A stretch of 64,000 nucleotides of DNA from Lampropedia puyangensis (lineage in GTDB: Bacteria > Pseudomonadota > Gammaproteobacteria > Burkholderiales > Burkholderiaceae_C), in contig NZ_STFG01000010.1 in NCBI RefSeq assembly GCF_004833285.1, positions 62,001 to 126,000 on the forward strand, read 5' to 3'. The position numbers were made by a program, and so were the translations under genes. The notes under the pieces are model-generated. The model saw nothing but the letters and a program-made list of their open reading frames with translations, did not search any database and was not told where the DNA came from. This document shows, in pieces, positions 1 through 8,509 of the stretch (position 1 is the stretch's first letter; each line of letters opens with the position of its first letter).

Positions 1-153
1 ACAGCTTCATGCAGACAGCAGACTGGATGCGCAATCGCTAGTGCACACACGCCTCCCCTGGTCAAAACCAATATAGTGAATATGCACTGAGTCAGTCTGT
101 CCATTTCTGCCGTGCCACAACAGTATTGCTCGCAACCATTGAGACGCTACACT

Positions 154-182
154 TTGACACTTCATTCAAGTTGCTGTTTACT
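154..182 (+). promoter_or_regulatory. Possible sigma70 promoter of the chemoreceptor gene
   Basis: TTGACA at 154-159 matches the -35 consensus. Seventeen bases later TTTACT at 177-182 matches four of six -10 positions. It lies about 80 bases upstream of the chemoreceptor start. Bases 1-153 show no gene or clear element, and a flagellar sigma28-type site was not seen. Confidence 0.35.
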
Positions 183-264
183 CGCGATACGATTCGTAAA
201 GCGTGTGCGCTGACGCTCCGCCCCTTCAAGCCCGACCCAACCCAAAAGCCAGAAAGTACTGCGT

Positions 265-2046
265 ATGTGGTTTTCCAATCTCTCTATTCGCTCTAAGCTT
301 TTGTGGGCTTTTTTCTTGCTCGTAGCCTTAGCTGGTGTGCTGGGGGCCGTATCGCTGCGCCAGCTCATGAACGTGCACTTGAGCAGCGAAGAAGTCAATC
401 TGCGCTGGTTACCTGCGATTGCTGAATCCGGTGAGCTGGCTGCGTCCTTAAACCGTGTGCGCCGGGTTGAAGCGCGCTTATCCACAGCACTGGATCGCGC
501 AGACCTAACGCAAATGCAAACGCTCATTCAAGAACGCTTGGGCAACGTCAGTACCCATGAAAAGCAATTTGAAGAGATTGCCAAAGACCCACAGGCTAGT
601 GCATTGATGCAAGAGTACGTGCGAATGCGCACAGCCTATGACGCGACACGTGCCAAGATATTGGAAGACATGCAGCGCGCTATTCAATACTTTGAAACCC
701 AAGGCAGCCGCGACCAGGCCTTACTGCAAGAAGTGCGCAACTACTATGCAGGCCCGATGGATGATTCTTTCGCGCTGGTTGAAGACCAAGTCTCCAAACT
801 CCAAAGCTGGAGCAGCGAAAAAGCCAACGAGGCCAATATCCTTGTTGCCAAAGCCTACCAACGGGCCATCGTTCAAATCAGCGTAGTGCTGGCCTTGGCC
901 ATTGCGGCAGCAATCACGCTTGCGCTGAGCATCACCCGCTTAATCACAACCCCGTTGCAACGCGCCGTTTCGGCCATGCAAGCCGTATCCCAAGGTAACT
1001 TGACGGAACGTATCGCAGGCGCCGGGCAAGACGAAATGGGGCAGATGCTGAAGGCCCTGGAATCGATGCGCAGCAAGCTTGAAGACGTGGTGTATGGCGT
1101 TCGCAGCAATGCCGAAGGCGTCGCCGCTGCCAGCAGTCAAATTGCGCAAGGCAATAACGATCTGTCCATTCGCACAGAGCAGCAAGCCAGTGCGCTGGAG
1201 GAAATTGCAGCCTCCATGGAAGAGCTCGGATCGACCGTGCACCAAAATGCAGACCATGCCCGCACCGCCAATCAAATGGCCATTGCAACGACACAGACCG
1301 CAACGCAAGGCGGTCAAGTCATGCAACAAGCTGTCCAGACGATGCAAAGTATTTTGGATGGTGGGCGCGAGATTGAAGACATCATCGGTGTCATTGACAA
1401 CATTGCCTTTCAGACCAATATTCTTGCGCTCAATGCAGCCGTGGAAGCAGCACGTGCGGGCGAGCAAGGGCGGGGCTTTGCGGTGGTAGCCCATGAAGTA
1501 CGCAACCTGGCCCAACGCAGCGCAGAATCCTCCAAAGAAGTGAAGGCACTGGTAGCTAACAACGCCTCCCGCGTCAACCGCGGTGCCGAACTTATCGAAC
1601 AAGCTGGCAAAGCCATGCAGGAAATCGTTCAGAGTATTCGCCGCGTAACCGATCTCGTAGGTGAAATCAGCGCCGCTAGCACGGAACAAAGCGCAGGGGT
1701 TTCACAAGTAGGCGAGGCTATTGTGCAAATGGACCAAGTCACCCAACGCAACGCGGCATTAGTCGAAGAAAGCGCAGCCGCAGCAGCCAGCCTCAACCAA
1801 CAGGCGCAGGAACTGGTGTCTGCAGTAGAAGTGTTCAAATTGGCCGAAACGCGTAATCACACAGCGTTAAACAGCACCAATCGACCGGCAATGCTACCGC
1901 CCCACAGCAATCCACCCCATGCCCGGCATACCAACTTTTCGGCAGCAATGGCCGCATCGTCTCCCCATGCTACTGCACCGGCCCGCAGCAACCATTTAGC
2001 CTCCCCTCGACATTCCAAAGATGACGAAAACTGGGAAAGCTTCTAA
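265..2046 (+). CDS. Methyl-accepting chemotaxis protein
   Basis: This is a 593-residue transmembrane chemoreceptor that would pass periplasmic or membrane signals to CheW/CheA. The N-terminal membrane segment is about residues 12-34 and is followed by a mostly helical sensor region of about 155 residues, of the four-helix-bundle size. The second membrane segment is about 199-222, then HAMP (about 223-275) and the cytoplasmic coiled-coil signalling domain. The conserved hairpin tip is visible around [20 protein letters not shown] and the following GRGFAVVA. The extreme C-terminus is NWESF, matching the NWETF-type pentapeptide that tethers CheR and CheB in high-abundance receptors, so this receptor is probably adaptation-competent. 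No chemotaxis genes flank it. The ligand cannot be inferred. Confidence 0.95.
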   Translation: MWFSNLSIRSKLLWAFFLLVALAGVLGAVSLRQLMNVHLSSEEVNLRWLPAIAESGELAASLNRVRRVEARLSTALDRADLTQMQTLIQERLGNVSTHEKQFEEIAKDPQASALMQEYVRMRTAYDATRAKILEDMQRAIQYFETQGSRDQALLQEVRNYYAGPMDDSFALVEDQVSKLQSWSSEKANEANILVAKAYQRAIVQISVVLALAIAAAITLALSITRLITTPLQRAVSAMQAVSQGNLTERIAGAGQDEMGQMLKALESMRSKLEDVVYGVRSNAEGVAAASSQIAQGNNDLSIRTEQQASALEEIAASMEELGSTVHQNADHARTANQMAIATTQTATQGGQVMQQAVQTMQSILDGGREIEDIIGVIDNIAFQTNILALNAAVEAARAGEQGRGFAVVAHEVRNLAQRSAESSKEVKALVANNASRVNRGAELIEQAGKAMQEIVQSIRRVTDLVGEISAASTEQSAGVSQVGEAIVQMDQVTQRNAALVEESAAAAASLNQQAQELVSAVEVFKLAETRNHTALNSTNRPAMLPPHSNPPHARHTNFSAAMAASSPHATAPARSNHLASPRHSKDDENWESF

Positions 2047-2135
2047 ACACCTGATCCCCACTGCAAGCGGACCGCCATCCCCTGGCCTCTGATCTTGTAA
2101 TGCCCCTATCTCGCGCACCTGCCGATACTCAATTC

Positions 2136-2161
2136 AAGCACGCTCTCTGCGTGCTTTTTTA
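2136..2161 (+). terminator. Rho-independent terminator after the chemoreceptor
   Basis: AAGCACGC pairs with GCGTGCTT across a TCTCT loop and is followed by a T tract. It lies 90 bases after the chemoreceptor stop and separates it from the marR operon. Confidence 0.8.
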
Positions 2162-2179
2162 TTGCATGCTTCATTTATA

Positions 2180-2197
2180 AAGATAATTCAAGATAAT
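2180..2197 (+). promoter_or_regulatory. Helically phased AAGATAAT repeats, possible MarR operator
   Basis: AAGATAAT occurs at 2180-2187 and again at 2190-2197, so the copies are offset by exactly 10 bases, about one helical turn. They lie in a very A+T-rich stretch directly upstream of the MarR-family gene. MarR regulators commonly bind their own promoters, so autoregulation is a reasonable inference. Binding is not shown by the sequence. Confidence 0.35.
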
Positions 2198-2228
2198 ATA
2201 ATTAGCCACCCAACAAAACATAAGAACC

Positions 2229-2726
2229 ATGAAACTTGAACAGAAATACGAAGCACTGCTCGGTGAAATGCTTGAGAAAAAATCACAAGGCATACATCAG
2301 ATTCGTGCTTGTTTCCAACTCTTATCACTGGCATCGTCGATTGACCGTGATTGCGCCACCCGCCTAGCACCGCACGGTCTTTCCGAAGGGCGGTTTGTGA
2401 TGCTGTTTCTGCTCAACGCAGCATTTCCGAACGGTTTAGCACCTAACGTGCTCGCAGAAAAAGCTGGCATCAGTCGAGCCACGGTCACAAGTCTGCTCGA
2501 TGGTTTAGAACAGCTCCAACTGGTTACTCGCCACGCTGATCCCAATGATCGTCGTGCGTTGCAAATTCACTTAACCAATGAAGGGCAAGATGTGGCTAAA
2601 ACAGTCACTGACCAACATGCCGAATGGATTGCCGGGCTGTTAAAGCCGCTGTCAGCCACCGAATTGGAGCTACTTAGTAGCCTACTTGCAAAGGTGGCCG
2701 CACCACTCAACAACAAAATCGCATGA
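2229..2726 (+). CDS. MarR-family transcriptional regulator
   Basis: This is a 165-residue DNA-binding regulator, the usual MarR size. The winged helix-turn-helix covers about residues 60-125. It includes LAEKAGISRATVTSLLDGLE as the recognition region and DPNDRRALQIHLTNEG as the wing with the family DxR signature. Helical segments at both ends would form the dimer interface. The start codon lacks a strong Shine-Dalgarno sequence. The stop overlaps the start of the next gene by four bases (ATGA), so it is translationally coupled to the DNA-alkylation-repeat protein. MarR proteins often sense phenolic or electrophilic ligands or oxidants; the ligand here is unknown. Confidence 0.92.
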   Translation: MKLEQKYEALLGEMLEKKSQGIHQIRACFQLLSLASSIDRDCATRLAPHGLSEGRFVMLFLLNAAFPNGLAPNVLAEKAGISRATVTSLLDGLEQLQLVTRHADPNDRRALQIHLTNEGQDVAKTVTDQHAEWIAGLLKPLSATELELLSSLLAKVAAPLNNKIA

Positions 2727-3496
2727 CAGTCAAACCATTGCGCAAAGGGGCCAGTCGCACGGCAGATATTCCCGCCGATATTCTTGCGGCGCTATCGCAC
2801 GGAACAATACCAAGCGCCACCCTTACAGAAGGCCTCGCTCTTGACCAATCTATATTGGTGCGTACGACTTTCCCACACCTCTCCCCCCCTACATTGCAAG
2901 CAATTGATGCTGCGTGCAAACAAGGAATTCTGAAGCGAATGCGCAGTATCAGCGCAGCCCTACTGGCAGAACTGGGCAATCAAGCGATTGATCAGTGCCA
3001 AAACCACCTCTCTGACACGGTAAGGGGATGGGCATGCTTCATGGTGGGACACTCGCCCTATCAGGATGTGAACGCACTGCTTAACGCAATCCACCCCTTA
3101 GCCGATGATGCGCATTTTGGTGTCCGCGAATGGGCGTGGCTGGGCGTGCGCGCTGCGTTGAGTAACGACCTGCAAGGCTCCATTAGTGCATTGTCGCAAT
3201 GGACTGCATCGCCATCAGAGCGGGTACGGCGCTTTGCTTGCGAGGCCTTGCGCCCCCGCGGTGTCTGGTGCGCGCACATAGCCGCACTCAAACGAGCCCC
3301 CAGCATGGCATTGCCTATTTTGCAGCCACTGCGTACAGACCCGTGCACCTACGTTCAAGACTCTGTCGCCAATTGGCTTAACGATGCAGCCAAAGACCAT
3401 CCGCATTGGGTGCAAACACTTTGCACCCAATGGCTGCATGACTGCCCGTGTGAAGCCACCGCCCGCATTTGCCTGCGCGCTCAACGCAATCTGTAA
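2723..3496 (+). CDS. DNA alkylation repeat (AlkC/AlkD-like HEAT) protein
   Basis: This is a 257-residue helical-repeat protein. Residues about 165-225 carry a run typical of DNA alkylation repeat proteins: VRRFACEALRPRGVW, a spacer, then DPCTYVQDSVANWLNDAAKD. Tryptophans at 103, 137, 139, 160 and 182 may line a concave DNA-binding surface like that of AlkD, a glycosylase that removes bulky or cationic alkylated bases. I could not map AlkD catalytic residues with confidence, so enzymatic activity is inferred only from the family. The start overlaps marR (ATGA), and the DUF6616-like gene follows after 14 bases. A non-catalytic HEAT-repeat protein is the alternative. Confidence 0.75.
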   Translation: MTVKPLRKGASRTADIPADILAALSHGTIPSATLTEGLALDQSILVRTTFPHLSPPTLQAIDAACKQGILKRMRSISAALLAELGNQAIDQCQNHLSDTVRGWACFMVGHSPYQDVNALLNAIHPLADDAHFGVREWAWLGVRAALSNDLQGSISALSQWTASPSERVRRFACEALRPRGVWCAHIAALKRAPSMALPILQPLRTDPCTYVQDSVANWLNDAAKDHPHWVQTLCTQWLHDCPCEATARICLRAQRNL

Positions 3497-3510
3497 AAAG
3501 GAAAGAAGCA

Positions 3511-3849
3511 ATGTCTCATTACCTTGTCGAACTATACACACCAAATGCAGCATGGCGCACTCTTTCAACCGCCTTGCGCCAGCAATTCATCGCCAGCATT
3601 GTCCAAGCAATGGGACAGCTCAGCGAAATGGGAGTTGAGATAGTGGCACTCGGCCAAACCGCCCAAGAAATAGATTGCCCCACTACACACGAATTCGTTG
3701 GCATTTGGCGTTTTTCAACTCCTGAAGCGCGGAAGGCATTACTGGCAGGAATCAAAGCCTCCGGCTGGTACACCTACTTTGACCACATCAACGCAAGCTG
3801 CGATAACGACACATTTGCAAGCCACCTGCACCAGTTGGAAACTTGCTGA
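3511..3849 (+). CDS. Small conserved protein, DUF6616-like
   Basis: This is a 112-residue protein starting MSHYLVELYTPNAAWRTL. It is probably cytosolic, with no signal peptide or membrane segment. The start at 3511 is preceded by a purine-rich ribosome site (AAAAGGAAAGAAG); an in-frame extension begins upstream inside the previous gene and was rejected. It resembles short alpha/beta proteins of the DUF6616 type, a family without known function; I make that link from memory of the N-terminal pattern. It is the third gene of the marR operon, and a terminator follows directly. Confidence 0.7.
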   Translation: MSHYLVELYTPNAAWRTLSTALRQQFIASIVQAMGQLSEMGVEIVALGQTAQEIDCPTTHEFVGIWRFSTPEARKALLAGIKASGWYTYFDHINASCDNDTFASHLHQLETC

Positions 3850-3872
3850 GCAACCACCCATAGCAACAAATC

Positions 3873-3909
3873 AAAAGCCTGCTTCCTTTTACCAAGGAAG
3901 CAGGCTTTT
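3873..3909. terminator. Bidirectional terminator
   Basis: A perfect 16-base stem, AAAAGCCTGCTTCCTT with its complement, surrounds a five-base loop. It has A and T tracts on its two sides. It sits between the converging DUF6616-like and gamma-glutamyltransferase genes and can serve both. Confidence 0.9.
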
Positions 3910-3958
3910 CCATTTATGCACAAACACCCCATGGTGCAAGTGCATTCGCTATGGCGGC

Positions 3959-5929
3959 TTATTGTGTGCCATCGCCCAAGACAATACCTTCACGACGTGG
4001 ATCCACGCCGCCTTCCCATTGGGTCTTGCCATCACGTGTAACACGCATGATGGTGGAGATACCACTGGACTGGGCTGAATTAGAAATGGTGTGTCCCTTG
4101 GCTTTGAGGCCATCCATCAAACCACTCAAGTCCAAAGTCGTGTTGGCACCATCCACGCTGGTCGTGCGACTATTGCTTGCTCCAAAATCGACCAGTGAGG
4201 TCGCTTGTTGTGCATCCAGATTCCAATCCAATGCCCCAACGACCGTTTTCAACACATATTGAATGATGGTGCCACCGCCTGGGGAGCCTGTAGCCATCAA
4301 GAACTCGCCCGGCTCAGTACCTTTAAACACGATCGTGGGCGCCATGGTGCTGCGTGGGCGTTTGCCAGCATCCACACGGTTGGCGACCAAATTGCCGTTG
4401 GCATCCAGAGGGTTGGCAGAAAAGTCTGTCAATTGGTTCGAAAGCAAGAAGCCATCGACCATGTGGAAAGACCCCATGCTCGATTCGACCGTAGACGTGA
4501 CTGATGCCACGTTGCCGTATGCATCGGTAATCGAGAAATGCGTTGTGCCATGTTCAACAGTCGTATCGATGCCTTGCCGCTGTGCAGATCCGAAGTCTCC
4601 TGCCGTAGCTACACCCATGCTTTGATCCAAACTGATCAAACTGGCCCGTTGCTTGAGGTAGTCTTTGTTCAGCATGCTGGCCACGCCTTGACCAGGCAGC
4701 GGCACAAAGTCGGTATCAGCCACGTACTTGTCGCGGTCTGCATAAGCCAGGCGAGACGCTTCGGAAACCAAGTGCACCCCCATCACGCTTGGAATACCAC
4801 CTTCATTGTCCGGATCTGCGGGAGGGTATTGCTTCAGGTCGAAATTCTCCAAAATACCCAAGGCTTGCACAATCGCAATGCCACCTGAAGAAGGAGGCGA
4901 CATGCTGCAAATGTAGTAAGCATTGCGGTAAGTTGTACACACAGGCTCACGCTTTTTCGGCTCGTAAGCAGCCAAATCCTGCAGGGTCATCAAACTGGGA
5001 GTCATAGGCGTGCGAGCCGCGTCATCACCCACTGTCTGACCGGCCTTGGCCACAATTGCCTTAGCAATTTCACCTTGATGCAACGCATCGGCACCTCGTT
5101 CAGCCAAAGCCTGCAAAGTTTTGGCGTATGGCACGTTGGTCATGGTCTCGCCGCTCTTGCGTGGCGATCCATCTGTATGGAAAAAGGTTGCTACGGCGTT
5201 GGCATCCAGCGCCAGATTATTGGCATTACTGGCAATGGCACTGCCCAAACGCGCAGGAATCACAAAGCCTTGATCAGCCAGCTTAATGCCCTCATCAAAG
5301 AGCTGATTCCATTGCAATTTGCCGTGCTCAGTCTGAGCCATCTCAAGCATACGCATGACGCCCGGCACGCCAATGGAGCGTCCACTGCGACGCGCACTTG
5401 GCACGGGTGCCCCGGAATCTGCATCTGCTTGTTCTTGCCGCTGCAGGTAGTAGTTGGTTGCAGCAGCAGGCGCTGTTTCACGGCCATCATAGGCCGTCAC
5501 TTTTTTGGTTGCGGCGTCGTAGTACATCATGAATGCGCTACCGGCCAATGTGCTCGATTGTGGCTCCACCAAGCCCAAAACGGCTTGTACTGCGACAGCG
5601 GCATCAGCGGCCGTTCCGCCTGCGCGAAGCACCTCACAACCTGCTTTGCTGGCCAAAGGCGTATTCGCAACAACCATGTAGCTGTTGGAGTATTTAGCTT
5701 TGTAGCCCAGACGGTAACCAGAAGGAGCCTCAGGCGCTGCAGGGTCGCCAGGTTGGCCGGACCCGACAACTACCCCAGCCCCGTTACTGGAGCTGACGGT
5801 GCAGCTATTGGGGTTGGTGTCAACAATCAAGCCATTATCGACAACCAGATTGTCGCTACCACCGCCACATGCAGCCAAAAAAATTGCGAAGGCAATGGGG
5901 GTAAGCAATAACAACGGTTTATTTTTCAT
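3959..5929 (-). CDS. ggt: Gamma-glutamyltransferase, lipoprotein form
   Basis: This N-terminal nucleophile hydrolase transfers or hydrolyses gamma-glutamyl groups of glutathione and related peptides, usually in the periplasm. I place the start at the ATG at 5929, because the longer frame begins with TTG and lacks a signal sequence. From that Met the protein opens MKNKPLLLLTPIAFAIFLAAC, a lipoprotein signal with an LAAC lipobox followed by GGG. The maturation site is EHGTTHFSITD, with the nucleophile threonine at about residue 462. The oxyanion-region GSPGGG lies near residue 550. At 656 residues it is longer than the roughly 580-residue E. coli enzyme. It is transcribed alone toward the terminator at 3873-3909. 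Confidence 0.93.
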   Translation of the reverse strand: MKNKPLLLLTPIAFAIFLAACGGGSDNLVVDNGLIVDTNPNSCTVSSSNGAGVVVGSGQPGDPAAPEAPSGYRLGYKAKYSNSYMVVANTPLASKAGCEVLRAGGTAADAAVAVQAVLGLVEPQSSTLAGSAFMMYYDAATKKVTAYDGRETAPAAATNYYLQRQEQADADSGAPVPSARRSGRSIGVPGVMRMLEMAQTEHGKLQWNQLFDEGIKLADQGFVIPARLGSAIASNANNLALDANAVATFFHTDGSPRKSGETMTNVPYAKTLQALAERGADALHQGEIAKAIVAKAGQTVGDDAARTPMTPSLMTLQDLAAYEPKKREPVCTTYRNAYYICSMSPPSSGGIAIVQALGILENFDLKQYPPADPDNEGGIPSVMGVHLVSEASRLAYADRDKYVADTDFVPLPGQGVASMLNKDYLKQRASLISLDQSMGVATAGDFGSAQRQGIDTTVEHGTTHFSITDAYGNVASVTSTVESSMGSFHMVDGFLLSNQLTDFSANPLDANGNLVANRVDAGKRPRSTMAPTIVFKGTEPGEFLMATGSPGGGTIIQYVLKTVVGALDWNLDAQQATSLVDFGASNSRTTSVDGANTTLDLSGLMDGLKAKGHTISNSAQSSGISTIMRVTRDGKTQWEGGVDPRREGIVLGDGTQ

Positions 5930-6048
5930 CAAGGAGCCTTTACGGTAAGACGTAGAAAAGTTCTGCAAAATGTGCGGCCATCATGCATGCATCTTCAGTG
6001 CCAGAACTTTTGTTTTTCTGTAAACAAAGCAACAAAACCAATGCACCC

Positions 6049-7317
6049 TCAGGTGTAGCTTCTGGCGTCTTCAATCACCTTCCCATCGTTTGGCAAAGCT
6101 CCTGGGGCAAGGCATTGCACATCCCCCCTTAGTTTGGTCACTTCACGAATGGCCGCCGCCAAGGGCGCCTGCAAAGTTTCAGCGCTATCTGCCGTTTCAA
6201 CCTGAAGCGTCATTTGGTCATTGGCCATTTCACCTGTGACAACCAAACGCGCTTTGCGAATCGCAGGAAAACGTCCGATGATTTCTGCCACTTGCCCTGG
6301 ATGCACAAACATGCCGCGAACCTTGGTGGTTTGGTCTGCACGGCCCATCCAGCCCTTGATACGCGTATTGGTCCGCCCCGTCGGGCATGTGCCAGGCAAC
6401 ACAGCAGAAAGGTCTCCAGTTCCGAAGCGGATCAAAGGGTAATCGGGGTTCAGCGTCGTCACGACCAACTCGCCCACTTCGCCCTCTGAAACAGGTTCGC
6501 CCGTACCGGGGCGAACAATCTCCACGATGACATGCTCATCCAAAACCAAGCCCTCCCGTGCTTGGGTTTCGTAGGCAATCAGTCCTAAGTCTGCCGTGGC
6601 ATAACACTGGTAGGCTTGGACGCCACGCGCCGCGAACCAATCACGCAAAGATGGAGGAAAGGCCTCCCCCGACACCAGCGCTTTGCGCACACTGGCTATC
6701 GACACGCCCAATTCCTGCGCCCGTTCAAGCAGCAATTTCAAAAAGCTGGGTGTGCCAGCGTACGCGGCGGGCTTGAGCTCTGCCATGGCATGTACCTGCT
6801 GTTCTGTCTGGCCCGTCCCCCCAGGAAAGACCGAACACCCAAGCGCATGCGCGCCGCTTTCCATCATGGAACCCGCAGGTGTGAAGTGGTAGCTGAAGCT
6901 ATTGTGAACCAAGTCACCGGCCTGAAAGCCTGCCGCCCGCATGGCACGGGCCATGCGCCAGTAATCTGCGCGAACACCTTCTGGCTCATATATGGTGCCT
7001 GGACTGGCAAATACGCGTGGCATTGCTGCGCCATAGCCAATAGCGCTGAAGCCACCGAAGACATCGCTCTGGCGCTGCTGCTGTTGCCGCTGCAGCAATT
7101 CGTATTTGCGAATCACAGGCAACCGGGCCAACGCCTGACGATTATCGATCGAAGAGGCGTCAACACCTTCCAAGAGCTGCGCGAAAGCGCTGGTTTGGCG
7201 CTGCGCGTGTGCAATCTGCATGGGTAGCGCAGCCATCAAAGAAGCTTCACGTTCCTGCGCGGAGCGCTCCTCCTCCGGGGCAAGCGCTACAGCTTGCGTA
7301 TGATTGGGGCTTGCCAT
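6049..7317 (-). CDS. Phenylacetate-CoA ligase-like AMP-forming enzyme
   Basis: This 422-residue ANL-superfamily enzyme is of the PaaK type and would adenylate a carboxylic acid and transfer it to CoA. The adenylation core includes FPGGTGQTEQQ (about residue 185) and AYQCYATADLGLIAYE (about 255), which aligns with the acyl-binding loop. LIRFGTGDLS (about 315) holds the conserved aspartate region. The hinge is near GRADQTTKVRGMFVHPGQV, and the small C-terminal domain follows. The catalytic lysine of the C-terminal domain may be in PNDGKVIEDAR. It is the last gene of the liv cluster, so it is probably co-expressed with the transporter. The substrate is likely an aromatic or short-chain acid, which is inference. 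Confidence 0.85.
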   Translation of the reverse strand: MASPNHTQAVALAPEEERSAQEREASLMAALPMQIAHAQRQTSAFAQLLEGVDASSIDNRQALARLPVIRKYELLQRQQQQRQSDVFGGFSAIGYGAAMPRVFASPGTIYEPEGVRADYWRMARAMRAAGFQAGDLVHNSFSYHFTPAGSMMESGAHALGCSVFPGGTGQTEQQVHAMAELKPAAYAGTPSFLKLLLERAQELGVSIASVRKALVSGEAFPPSLRDWFAARGVQAYQCYATADLGLIAYETQAREGLVLDEHVIVEIVRPGTGEPVSEGEVGELVVTTLNPDYPLIRFGTGDLSAVLPGTCPTGRTNTRIKGWMGRADQTTKVRGMFVHPGQVAEIIGRFPAIRKARLVVTGEMANDQMTLQVETADSAETLQAPLAAAIREVTKLRGDVQCLAPGALPNDGKVIEDARSYT

Positions 7318-7486
7318 CCGTTGTCTCCTGTCTAATTGATGTCACTGGATTTGCGTTGCAAACACCCATAGTGCTGCAACTGTCTCTGCAGACTGCAATC
7401 AAAGTTTTTGGTGAAGGGCTTACATGCACATCAGCATGAAGCATTTGCAACACGCTTGCTGCGCGAGCGTTCCTGATAGGCCTAGG

Positions 7487-8296
7487 TCATGCAAGCCAAC
7501 GTTTGCGGCGCTTATAGCTTTTGACATCGCGAAAACTTTTGCGACCATCCCCACCGACGCCCAGATAAAACTCTTTCACGTCAGAGTTATTGGCCAAGTC
7601 TTGAGCCTTGCCATCCATCATGATGCGACCGGACTCCATGATGTAGCCGTAGTCTGCATACTTCAGCGCCATATTCGTGTTTTGCTCTGCCAATAAAAAA
7701 GTCACTTTTTCTTTGGTATTGAGGTCCTTGACGATATGGAAGACCTCCTCAACGATTTGCGGCGCCAATCCCATCGATGGCTCATCAAGCAACACCAGAT
7801 TAGGGTTGGTCATCAAGGCACGACCAATAGCACACATCTGCTGCTCGCCTCCTGAGGTGTAAGCTGCTTGCGACGCACGGCGCGTTTTCAGCCTTGGGAA
7901 ATAGGTGTAGACCTTATCCAAATTGGCGGCAACTTCACCCTTGTCGGCACGGGTGTAACTGCCAGTCATGAGGTTCTCTTCAATGGTGAGGTGGGCAAAG
8001 CAGTGCCGCCCTTCCATCACCTGAACCACACCGCGTTTCACCAAATCTGCTGGCGAGAGGTTTTCGATACGTTCGCCTCGCAGCTCAATCGAACCTTTGG
8101 TGACATCCCCACGCTCGGCCTTGAGCAGGTTGGAAATGGCCCTTAACGTGGTCGTTTTACCTGCGCCGTTGCCACCCAGAAGGGCCACAATCCCACCTTC
8201 AGGAACCTGCAGCGAAACGCCTTTGAGCACCAAGATCACATGGTTGTAAATCACCTCAATGCCGTTGACGTTGAGGACGATGTTGGGCTGACTCAT
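7487..8296 (-). CDS. livF: Branched-chain-type ABC transporter ATPase, LivF-like
   Basis: This is one of two cytosolic ATPases of a hydrophobic amino acid/carboxylate uptake ABC transporter. Walker A is GGNGAGKTTT, the signature is SGGEQQMCAIGRALM and Walker B is LVLLDEPSMGLAP. The C-terminal tail of about 35 residues is basic and longer than in E. coli LivF. The start at 8296 (MSQPNIVLN) is preferred because the three-codon-longer frame begins with TTG directly abutting GGAG. It is separated from the binding-protein gene by about 210 bases, where a weak GGCACC/GGTGCC inverted repeat is present. Confidence 0.9.
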   Translation of the reverse strand: MSQPNIVLNVNGIEVIYNHVILVLKGVSLQVPEGGIVALLGGNGAGKTTTLRAISNLLKAERGDVTKGSIELRGERIENLSPADLVKRGVVQVMEGRHCFAHLTIEENLMTGSYTRADKGEVAANLDKVYTYFPRLKTRRASQAAYTSGGEQQMCAIGRALMTNPNLVLLDEPSMGLAPQIVEEVFHIVKDLNTKEKVTFLLAEQNTNMALKYADYGYIMESGRIMMDGKAQDLANNSDVKEFYLGVGGDGRKSFRDVKSYKRRKRWLA

Positions 8297-8509
8297 AAAG
8301 GGCAACTCCAGTAGTTTGAACTGTGTGTCAAAAAATAGGCCTTTGGCACCACCTTCGCTATCACGGACAGGATGAGGTGCCTAGCACTGTGGTCAATCTG
8401 ACCTGAGCTGCCTACACGATACGAAACAAACACCGGTAGACAGTTTTTCGCGATTTTGAAGAGTCTGGCCCTCCTGACCCTTCATAAAACGCGTAGTGCA
8501 GCAATCACA

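Noticed and set aside
5075-5911. 278-codon plus-strand ORF over ggt
   Set aside because: It is a shadow of the gamma-glutamyltransferase gene; the minus-strand frame has the conserved family motifs.
8345-8380. GGCACC/GGTGCC inverted repeat between livK-like and livF genes as a terminator
   Set aside because: The stem is short, the loop is long and no T tract follows.
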